In this document: positions 26,542 to 33,242 of the stretch, piece by piece
Numbering within the stretch: the first letter of the stretch is position 1
Layout of the letters: each line of letters starts with the position of its first letter
DNA from: Acetobacter sp. CAG:977
GTDB lineage: Bacteria; Pseudomonadota; Alphaproteobacteria; CAAGCB01; CAG-977
Assembly: GCA_000434295.1 (NCBI GenBank)
Contig: HF994911.1
Coordinates: forward strand, 1-57,730
Direction of reading: 5' to 3'
DNA: 57,730 bases
Position numbers and translations under genes: made by a program
The notes under the pieces: generated by a model
The model's input: only the letters and a program-made list of their open reading frames with translations
Told to the model about the DNA's origin: nothing
Database searches by the model: none

Positions 26542-27027
26542 TTAGATGTCAAGTTCGAAAATGCCGGCGACTTCGACGGCGGCGCCCAAAGGCAGGGATG
26601 CCACACCGTAAGCGACGCGGGAATGTTTTCCGGCGTCTTCCAGCACGGCGACCATCAGATCAGACGCGCCGTTAATGACTTTCGGATGATCCGTAAAGTC
26701 GGGCGTTGCGCTGACCAATCCTTCGATTTTCAAGACTTTTTGAACGGCGTCCAACCCTTTTTGAGGGGCAAGGACGGAACAGGCATGTTTTAATTGTGCC
26801 AACAGGTTGACGGCGCATAATTTTGCGGCGTCAATACCGTCCTGTATTGAAATTTCGGCGCCTAAATGTCCTTTATAGACCAAAGTTCCGTTTTTAGTGG
26901 GCAGTTGTCCCGAAACGTAAAGAGTTTTTCCGCAGACCGTCCAACCGACGTAATTTGCGACCGGAGCAGCGACTTCGGGAAGGATGATGCCGTTTTTTTC
27001 CAGATTTTTTTCAATATTTGTGCTCAT
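26542..27027 (-). CDS. RidA-family protein (YjgF/YER057c/UK114)
   Basis: A 161-residue cytoplasmic protein of the Rid superfamily, whose best-known members hydrolyse reactive enamine/imine intermediates made by PLP enzymes. It shows TLYVSGQLPTKNG, a central GIDAAKLCAVNLLAQLK helix and SRVAYGVASLPLGAAVEVAG with the conserved Arg. It is longer than archetypal RidA (about 128 residues) and matches the longer subgroup. The ATG at 27027 is preferred since GGAG stands ten bases before it; the ATG at 27036 would be only one base from it. It heads a run with DUF2207 and parE and is divergent from serA, a pathway related to the known Rid substrates. Confidence 0.85.
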   Translation of the reverse strand: MSTNIEKNLEKNGIILPEVAAPVANYVGWTVCGKTLYVSGQLPTKNGTLVYKGHLGAEISIQDGIDAAKLCAVNLLAQLKHACSVLAPQKGLDAVQKVLKIEGLVSATPDFTDHPKVINGASDLMVAVLEDAGKHSRVAYGVASLPLGAAVEVAGIFELDI

Positions 27028-27169
27028 TTTTCTCATGCTCCGTAAAAAGATAATTTTATAAATTTTTAACGTATTTTGATTTGCGGCGCAATCTTTAAAA
27101 CAAAACTTTAAAGCGGAGCGGCATTGGTGTATATGTTGAGGCAGTTTATTTTTTTTAGGGAAATCAGTT

Positions 27170-28411
27170 ATGAATACGATGTCATTGGCCAAAGAAAAAA
27201 TTCGCATTTTATTGTTGGAGGATTTACATCCGAATGCGGAAAATTATTTCAGGTCGCACGGTTATACGAACGTAACCTGTTTAAAGGGGGCGTTGGATGC
27301 GGAAGAATTAAAGAAAGCCGTTGCGGATGTTCACATTATCGGGATTCGCTCCAGAACCAAGATTACCGAAGAAATCTTGGAAAGCGCAAAGAAGCTGATG
27401 GCGATCGGATGTTTTTGCATCGGGACGAATCAGGTTGATTTGGAAGCGGCGAAGCGCCGCGGCATTCCCGTTTTTAATGCGCCGTATTCAAACACGCGCT
27501 CCGTTGCCGAGCTGGTTGTGTCGGAAATAGTAATGCTGATGCGCGGGATACCCGCAAAGAATGCGGCGGCGCACGCGGGTCGTTGGCTGAAAAACGCCAA
27601 AGGGGCGACCGAAGTGCGCGGTAAGGTTTTGGGAATTGTCGGATACGGGCACATCGGAACGCAGGTTTCCATTTTGGCGGAAGCCATGGGGATGAACGTG
27701 CGTTATTACGATATCGTCGATCAGCTGGCATTGGGGAATGCGGAACCGTGTTCTTCCCTGAAAGAGCTGTTAAGTGTTTCCGATGTTGTCAGTCTTCATG
27801 TTCCTCAGACGCCGCAAACGGACAATATGATATCGACGGCGGAATTTGCCGCAATGAAGCACGGAGCATTTTTTATCAATGCGGCGCGCGGCAGCGTTGT
27901 TGATATTGATGCGTTAAAGGCCGCTTTGGAAAGCGGGCAGGTCGGCGGAGCCGCCATTGACGTTTTCCCGAAAGAACCCGCTTCCAAAGACGAAGAATTT
28001 GTTTCTCCGTTGCGTGCATTTGACAATGTTTTGATAACGCCGCACATCGGCGGTTCCACTCAGGAGGCTCAGGCAAATATCGGTTTGGAAGTCGCCGAAC
28101 GCTTGGTTAAATATTCCGACAACGGCTCGACGCTTGGCGCCGTCAACTGCGTTGAAGTGTCTTTGCCGGTTCAGCAAACGGGAAAAGTCACGCGTTTCAT
28201 GCACATTCACAAGAACGTTCCGGGGATACTGGCTTCGGTCAACAAAGTGTTTTCTTCGCACGGTTTGAACGTGAACGGTCAGTATTTAAGGACGGACGGC
28301 GAATACGGCTATGTTGTCGTTGACGTTGACGGTCACGTGAAGGATCCCGTTGAATTGCGTAACGAGTTGGCGGAAATTCCCGGAACGTTAAAAGTCCGTT
28401 ATTTGCTGTAA
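27170..28411 (+). CDS. serA: D-3-phosphoglycerate dehydrogenase with ACT domain
   Basis: A 413-residue cytoplasmic enzyme for the first step of serine synthesis, oxidising 3-phosphoglycerate with NAD. The substrate domain leads to the NAD-binding GIVGYGHIGTQ, then NAARGSVVDIDAL and the catalytic His in TPHIGGSTQEAQ. A C-terminal ACT domain (about 335-413, KNVPGILASVNKVFSSHGLN) resembles the E. coli type, which is feedback-inhibited by serine. Length agrees with E. coli SerA (410). It is monocistronic, divergent from ridA over 142 bases and followed by a large GC-rich hairpin. Confidence 0.96.
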   Translation: MNTMSLAKEKIRILLLEDLHPNAENYFRSHGYTNVTCLKGALDAEELKKAVADVHIIGIRSRTKITEEILESAKKLMAIGCFCIGTNQVDLEAAKRRGIPVFNAPYSNTRSVAELVVSEIVMLMRGIPAKNAAAHAGRWLKNAKGATEVRGKVLGIVGYGHIGTQVSILAEAMGMNVRYYDIVDQLALGNAEPCSSLKELLSVSDVVSLHVPQTPQTDNMISTAEFAAMKHGAFFINAARGSVVDIDALKAALESGQVGGAAIDVFPKEPASKDEEFVSPLRAFDNVLITPHIGGSTQEAQANIGLEVAERLVKYSDNGSTLGAVNCVEVSLPVQQTGKVTRFMHIHKNVPGILASVNKVFSSHGLNVNGQYLRTDGEYGYVVVDVDGHVKDPVELRNELAEIPGTLKVRYLL

Positions 28412-28428
28412 TTTTTTCATCCGTTATG

Positions 28429-28472
28429 CCCGCCCGTTTTGCTTTTTGAAAAAAAAGAGCAGGACGGGCGGG
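28429..28472 (+). terminator. Large hairpin after serA, probable terminator
   Basis: cccgcccgt (28429-28437) pairs with acgggcggg (28464-28472), with further pairing inside the loop. The following stretch is only mildly T-rich (atttattt), so termination is likely but not certain. Confidence 0.55.
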
Positions 28473-28574
28473 ATTTATTTGAGATTTTTCAATAAAATAG
28501 ATACTATTGAATCAATAAGTGCTTTTTGTCGGATTTAAAGCATAGAGATATCCCCTTGTTTCAGGAGAGCTTTA

Positions 28575-29849
28575 ATGGATACGATAGATTTAAACCTTGC
28601 CCGCAAAGAAACGCTGGCTTTGGTTCTGGCGGGCGGGAAGGGATCCCGTTTAAAAAATTTGACGGGTAATCAGGCAAAGCCTGCCGTCCCGTTCGGAGGA
28701 AAGTTTCGTATTATCGACTTTCCGCTTTCAAACTGTATCAACTCGGGCATGCGCCAGATTTGCGTTTTGACGCAATATAAAGCGCACAGCCTGATTAAAC
28801 ATATTCAGCAAGGGTGGAGCTTTTTGCTGCCCGAATTGAACGAATTTGTTGAAATCTGGCCGGCTCAGCAACAAACGTCGGAAGAATTGTGGTATCAGGG
28901 AACGGCGGATGCGGTGTTTCAAAACGTCGAAACCATTCGCCGCCATAATCCGCGTTATATTTTGATATTGGCGGGTGACCACATTTATAAACAAGACTAT
29001 TCCAAAATGTTGGAACAGCATATCAGGACGGGTGCGAAAGCAACCGTTTCCTGTATTGAAGTCCCTATTGAAACGGCTCATTCGTTCGGTATCGTCGATA
29101 CGGATGCGGAAGGTAATATTGTCAAATTTGTTGAAAAGCCTCAAAATCCGCCGTGTATCCCCGGAAATCCCGAACGTTCGTTCGCCAGTATGGGGATTTA
29201 CATCTTTAATGCCGATTTCTTGATAGATCTGTTGGAAAAGGATGCGCTGGATAAAGAATCTTCGCACGATTTCGGCAAGGATTTATTGCCGTCTTTGATC
29301 GGCAAAGTAAAGATCATGGCACATCGTTTCCAAGACAGTTGCGTCTTTAACAAAACTGATGAAGCCTATTGGAGAGACGTCGGAACGGTAGATGCGTATT
29401 GGGAAGCCAATATTGATTTGACGAACGTTGTTCCCGATTTGGATTTGTATGATTCCCGTTGGCCGATATGGACGTTTCAGGAACAGCATCCCGCGGCGAA
29501 ATTCGTTTTTGAAAGCGAATTAAGAACGGGTATGGCGGTTAAGTCTTTGGTTTCCGCAGGGTGTATCATTTCCGGATCGACGGTTCGCCGCTCTTTGCTG
29601 TTTTCTTCGGTCAGAGTTCATTCTTTTGCTTTGGTTGAAGATTCCGTTGTTTTGCCTAACTGCGTGATAAATCGCCATGCCCGTATTCATAAAGCGGTTT
29701 TGGCGGAAAATTGCGTTGTGCCGCGCGGGGCGGTTATCGGTGAAAATCCCGAAGAAGACGCCAAAAACTTTTATGTTTCGGAAAAAGGCGTCGTCTTGGT
29801 AACGCCCGAAATGTTGGAGCGTTTGCCGCCGCCGCCGGAATTGGCGTGA
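28575..29849 (+). CDS. glgC: Glucose-1-phosphate adenylyltransferase
   Basis: A 424-residue enzyme making ADP-glucose for glycogen. LVLAGGKGSRLKNLT is the nucleotide-binding loop, KPAVPFGGKFRIIDF, ELWYQGTADAV and LAGDHIYKQDY follow, and a left-handed beta-helix forms the C-terminal part (about 300-424). Length matches the bacterial family. AGGAGAG lies six bases before the ATG. No glgA, glgB, glgP or glgX is adjacent, so glycogen genes are dispersed or partly lost. A terminator follows the gene. Confidence 0.95.
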   Translation: MDTIDLNLARKETLALVLAGGKGSRLKNLTGNQAKPAVPFGGKFRIIDFPLSNCINSGMRQICVLTQYKAHSLIKHIQQGWSFLLPELNEFVEIWPAQQQTSEELWYQGTADAVFQNVETIRRHNPRYILILAGDHIYKQDYSKMLEQHIRTGAKATVSCIEVPIETAHSFGIVDTDAEGNIVKFVEKPQNPPCIPGNPERSFASMGIYIFNADFLIDLLEKDALDKESSHDFGKDLLPSLIGKVKIMAHRFQDSCVFNKTDEAYWRDVGTVDAYWEANIDLTNVVPDLDLYDSRWPIWTFQEQHPAAKFVFESELRTGMAVKSLVSAGCIISGSTVRRSLLFSSVRVHSFALVEDSVVLPNCVINRHARIHKAVLAENCVVPRGAVIGENPEEDAKNFYVSEKGVVLVTPEMLERLPPPPELA

Positions 29850-29856
29850 TTTCTGT

Positions 29857-29888
29857 TAAAGGCGGAAAATTAACTTTCCGCCTTTTTT
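29857..29888 (+). terminator. Rho-independent terminator after glgC
   Basis: aaaggcggaaa pairs with tttccgccttt around a short loop and is followed by a T run. Confidence 0.85.
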
Positions 29889-29906
29889 CATGATAAGGAA
29901 ATGCGG

Positions 29907-30593
29907 ATGATACGGGTTCTGCGTTTTTGGATTGACCGTTTGATAAATTGGATGAAAATTCCGACGGCATTGCTGATGATTTTGGCAGTTCCTGCGGTTT
30001 TACAATCTTTTGAACGTTACTGGGTCATCAGGCATCAGCTGAATTTTCATAATTTGATTTATTTTGCGGTCGGTTTGGCGTTTATGTCGGCGGTCAGAGT
30101 GTTTTTAGCCGTACGCAACGGGTGCGCCGAAACGATGGAACATGAATTGACGCATACGGTATTTGCTTTGCTGACGCTTCATCCCGTACACGGTGTCAGT
30201 GTCGAAGACGAAGGCGGCGGTTCCATGAGCTTTTCGGGAGGAAGAAACTGGCTGATTGCGTTATCGCCGTACTGTTTTCCTTTGCTGGCTGTCGGAATGG
30301 GAATTTTCGGCGCAATATTTTATAAAGCGACGGGGACGTCTCCCGATTGGATATATATCGGGATGGGATGCGCGGTCGGTTATAATTTATTTTCTTTGGT
30401 TTGGCAGGTTCATCCCGAACAAACCGATTTTAAAGCCGCAGGATATTGGTTCACGATATGTTTTTTGCCGGGAGCCAATCTTTTGATGTACGGAATGCTT
30501 TTGGCGTATGTCGAACGCGGCTGGTCGGGGATTGAATTTTTCTGGCGCTTGGTCATTTACTACGGACGCCATACGATTACGGGGATTTTATAA
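29907..30593 (+). CDS. M50-like integral membrane metallopeptidase
   Basis: A 228-residue protein with five or six membrane helices. EHELTH (His79, Glu80, His83) lies at the end of a hydrophobic segment as in intramembrane site-2-type proteases, and a later VHPEQTDFKAAG could supply the third ligand Asp. The pattern suggests the M50B-like group; the substrate is unknown. ATG 29907 is chosen because AAGGA stands eight bases before it; an in-frame ATG at 29901 is too close. The 3' end overlaps the convergent MBL-fold gene by six bases. Confidence 0.65.
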   Translation: MIRVLRFWIDRLINWMKIPTALLMILAVPAVLQSFERYWVIRHQLNFHNLIYFAVGLAFMSAVRVFLAVRNGCAETMEHELTHTVFALLTLHPVHGVSVEDEGGGSMSFSGGRNWLIALSPYCFPLLAVGMGIFGAIFYKATGTSPDWIYIGMGCAVGYNLFSLVWQVHPEQTDFKAAGYWFTICFLPGANLLMYGMLLAYVERGWSGIEFFWRLVIYYGRHTITGIL

Positions 30594-31409
30594 AGACACG
30601 ATCGTGCGTTCGCGCGCGGCGAAAGCGGAAGAGAGTTCCTTTTTTGCCTGATTTTCGATAATCCGCATGGCTTCGTCATTATGGTCAGGAGAATGATGGA
30701 ACAAAGCGGTTTGTTTTGCATCGGCGGATTTTGCGATGTTAACGGCTTCCTGCCATGTTGAATGTCCCCATCCGACGTGGGAAGCATATTCTTCTTCTGT
30801 AAACAAGGCGTCATAAATCATCAGGTCACAATTTTTTGCCAAGGAAAGAACGTTTTGGTCAGACGTACCCGCGATATGTTCCGTGTCGGATATGTAAGCC
30901 AAAGATTTACCGTTATATTCAATTCTGAAACCCGTGGCTCCGTTCGGATGGTTTAACGGAGCGGTCACGACTTTGACGGTGTTATCGTATAAAAAGAATT
31001 CGTCTTTTTGGTCGAAATCTTTAAAAATCAAGGATGACGGGACGGAATGGATGGGCATCGGAAAGAACGGGGAAGACATCTGCATTTCAAATATGGAACG
31101 CGTATCCATTTCCTGTCTTGGTGAAGCGTATATTTCCAAAGTTGCGTGTTTGCTGTAGATCGGGGCGAAGAAGGGAAAACCGCTGATATGATCCCAATGG
31201 GTATGGGAAATCAGCAAAGCGGCATGAGCGGATTTTTCACGAATAAGCTTTTTTCCCAATTCGCGAATTCCGGAACCGGCATCGATAATGACGATTTTTC
31301 CGTCCAGATTTAGCTCGACGCAAGCGGTGTTTCCGCCGTAGACCATATAATCGGGTTCAGAGCAGGTCGTGCTGCCGCGTACTCCCCAAAACGTGACAAG
31401 AAATCCCAT
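30588..31409 (-). CDS. Metallo-beta-lactamase-fold hydrolase
   Basis: A 273-residue cytoplasmic MBL-fold protein. ISHTHWDHISGFPF gives the HxHxDH metal site (His69, His71, Asp73, His74); APLNHPNGATGFRI, YISDTEH and the late LFHHSPDHND add further ligands. The opening VTFWGVRGST and the layout match a subgroup of predicted phosphodiesterase-like MBL proteins also seen fused to regulatory domains. ATG 31409 is chosen since AAGGGTG precedes it directly. The substrate is not known. Confidence 0.8.
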   Translation of the reverse strand: MGFLVTFWGVRGSTTCSEPDYMVYGGNTACVELNLDGKIVIIDAGSGIRELGKKLIREKSAHAALLISHTHWDHISGFPFFAPIYSKHATLEIYASPRQEMDTRSIFEMQMSSPFFPMPIHSVPSSLIFKDFDQKDEFFLYDNTVKVVTAPLNHPNGATGFRIEYNGKSLAYISDTEHIAGTSDQNVLSLAKNCDLMIYDALFTEEEYASHVGWGHSTWQEAVNIAKSADAKQTALFHHSPDHNDEAMRIIENQAKKELSSAFAARERTIVSL

Positions 31410-31453
31410 ATCACCCTTCAATTGCATAACATATTAAAATGATTATAAAACTT

Positions 31454-32473
31454 TTATTCTGATAAAGAAAGCATAAGTTTCCCGAATTCGTCCGCGGAAC
31501 TTAACGCGATGTCGGGAGCGCACGGGTCAAAGACAAGTTCGGGTTCGTTATTGAGAACCTGGATTAAGAAAAGCCTGTCAAGCGCATTATGTTGTTGAAA
31601 GAGGGTCTTTGCAGCCAAGAACATATCGTGGTCGGTTCCTTCTCCGGCTAAGCTGTCGCCGCAAACCAATATCGGGCCTCCGGTGTTCATGGCATCTGCA
31701 AGGAAACCGGATTTCAGCAAGGCTTTTCCTTTGTTATAGGATCGGGAACGAATTTCGGCGGAACCGCTTTGGTCGAAAGACGCGACGAACATACCGTTCG
31801 GGTTCGGCAAAGCGGAAAGATCTTTGTTCCCGAAACAGTCTTGACCGTTGACGGTAAAAAGGGCTTGGTTTCGAAGCCATTCAAAGATTTCTTCAAAACG
31901 TTTTCTGTTTTGTTCTGCGGGAAAGCTGATGATATTGACGTAACACAAATTTTTTTTGCATTCGTATCTGACGTATTTTGCGGCGTCGGGGAACAGTTTT
32001 TTAATTTGCTTTGCCGCTTCTCTCATTTTTTTGTTGGCGAATTTTTCAAAATCAAGCTCGGCTTTGTTCTGTTCTCGGTCGGAAGAACGGCGCATCAGGC
32101 GTATTTCGCCGTTTTTGACGATTTGCCGTCCGTGTCCCGCGACGGCGTTGAATTTTGCAAAAGGCGATTCTTTGCCGCCCAAAAGGTCGTTTAAAGCCCC
32201 GTCCGCAATAAAGAGCTTTGTATCGGGATCTTTTCTTTTTGAATCCCAGTGACGCCCCGTTACAAAGAAAACATTTCCGCCTTTTTTCCGGATATTAAGA
32301 AAAGCCTTTGCCGCATTCGGGTTCAGAAAGCACTTTTTAATGCCGAACAAACGTTCGTTTTCGCGTTCGTAGCTTGTGTTTCCCGCCAGACAGCAGGTAT
32401 AATCCAGATCGGAAAATACGCAGGGCGGATTTTCTTTGCAAAGGCGGATTAAATTGTCCATACTTTTGAACAT
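31454..32473 (-). CDS. HAD-superfamily (IIB-like) phosphatase
   Basis: A 339-residue cytoplasmic protein. Motif I is VFSDLDYTCCLAG (Asp22, Asp24), motif II the Thr of FFVTGRHWD, and motif IV CGDSLAGEGTDHDM. The large insertion between motifs II and IV resembles class IIB caps, as in trehalose-phosphate and sugar phosphatases. No trehalose or sucrose genes are nearby, so the substrate is open. The ATG at 32473 has GGAA upstream; an earlier in-frame start at 32518 lacks a ribosome site. It is divergent from the secreted protein at 32566. Confidence 0.7.
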   Translation of the reverse strand: MFKSMDNLIRLCKENPPCVFSDLDYTCCLAGNTSYERENERLFGIKKCFLNPNAAKAFLNIRKKGGNVFFVTGRHWDSKRKDPDTKLFIADGALNDLLGGKESPFAKFNAVAGHGRQIVKNGEIRLMRRSSDREQNKAELDFEKFANKKMREAAKQIKKLFPDAAKYVRYECKKNLCYVNIISFPAEQNRKRFEEIFEWLRNQALFTVNGQDCFGNKDLSALPNPNGMFVASFDQSGSAEIRSRSYNKGKALLKSGFLADAMNTGGPILVCGDSLAGEGTDHDMFLAAKTLFQQHNALDRLFLIQVLNNEPELVFDPCAPDIALSSADEFGKLMLSLSE

Positions 32474-32565
32474 GGGGCAGTTCCGACGGGTTAGCACAAA
32501 TATCTTTAAGGATAACATGCCCGATTATTTTCGCCAGACGTTTTAAGCCGAAGGTGGGGCAAAAG

Positions 32566-33123
32566 ATGAAAAAAAACGCATTTCTATGTTTGTTGGTTTG
32601 TTTAATGTCGGGAACGTCCGTTTGCGCGGCACAGACCGATGCCGATGCGGCGGAGCAGCCTTCTCAGACGGTGCAACAACAGGCTCCCGCGGCAGAAACG
32701 AAAGCGGCTCCGGCATCCAATACGAAAAAAGTCAAACCTTTGCCGACTTGTTTGGACTTTACCGAAGTTTATTCAAGGGCTGTTTTGGGAAATGCCGAGG
32801 CCTCGTCCGAAGACATGGAAGAAATGATTTCCCTTTCGGCAATCATGATGGGGTATGTTTCCGCTATGCAGGACATCTACGGCGGCTATTTGGTCGGAAT
32901 GAGCCCGAATGATAACGAATGGACTCTGCTTGAATACGTGAACAAGCTGTGCTTGGAATACCCGCATTGGACATTCCAACGGGCGGTTCGTTCCGTTCCT
33001 CCGATTCGCAAAACGATGGATTCTTTGCGTGACGGGGAATTTACCCGTTGTATGGCGTATGTCGAACAGGCAAAACAAACGATTTGCGCCCCCGTATGCC
33101 AGGCTCAACAGCCTTTGCAATAA
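32566..33123 (+). CDS. Secreted protein of unknown function, low-complexity N-terminus
   Basis: A 185-residue protein with a signal peptide (MKKNAFLCLLVCLMSGTSVC, cleavage near CAAQ). About 40 Ala/Gln/Thr-rich residues follow, then a compact helical domain (about 60-178) with cysteines in PTCLDF, NKLCLEYP, TRCMAY and TICAPVC. The stretch around MMGYVSAMQDIYGGY and the later EYPHW faintly recalls Rap1a/Tai-type periplasmic proteins, but I cannot confirm this. AAGGTGGGG precedes the ATG at 32566. An AT-rich inverted repeat follows and uvrA comes next. Confidence 0.55.
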   Translation: MKKNAFLCLLVCLMSGTSVCAAQTDADAAEQPSQTVQQQAPAAETKAAPASNTKKVKPLPTCLDFTEVYSRAVLGNAEASSEDMEEMISLSAIMMGYVSAMQDIYGGYLVGMSPNDNEWTLLEYVNKLCLEYPHWTFQRAVRSVPPIRKTMDSLRDGEFTRCMAYVEQAKQTICAPVCQAQQPLQ

Positions 33124-33135
33124 AAATAAGTTTTG

Positions 33136-33189
33136 AATCTTTTTAAAATATTTTTCATCAATATGAAAAATATATAAATTTAAAAGATT
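33136..33189. repeat. Long AT-rich inverted repeat upstream of uvrA
   Basis: An 11-base perfect stem, ATATTTTTCAT (33148-33158) and ATGAAAAATAT (33163-33173), around CAAT, is enclosed by an outer arm AATCTTTTTAAA (33136-33147) and TTTAAAAGATT (33179-33189) with a small bulge. It could end the upstream transcript or bind a protein; no T run follows the outer arm. Confidence 0.6.
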
Positions 33190-33216
33190 GAAAAAACTTT
33201 GTTCTTGTTTTATTCT
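33188..33216 (+). promoter_or_regulatory. uvrA promoter
   Basis: TTGAAA (33188-33193), a 17-base spacer and TATTCT (33211-33216), 27 bases before the uvrA start codon. Spacing is ideal for a vegetative sigma factor. Confidence 0.6.
33201..33215 (+). promoter_or_regulatory. Candidate LexA box in the uvrA promoter
   Basis: GTTC (33201-33204), seven bases, then ATTC (33212-33215): one mismatch from the alphaproteobacterial LexA direct repeat GTTC-N7-GTTC. It overlaps the spacer and -10, where a repressor would block transcription. Confidence 0.4.
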
Positions 33217-33242
33217 CTGTTGCGAAACAGGGGGTATAAACC

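Noticed and set aside
28728..29267. A 179-codon antisense frame inside glgC
   Set aside because: It is opposite a conserved enzyme domain with no supporting signals.
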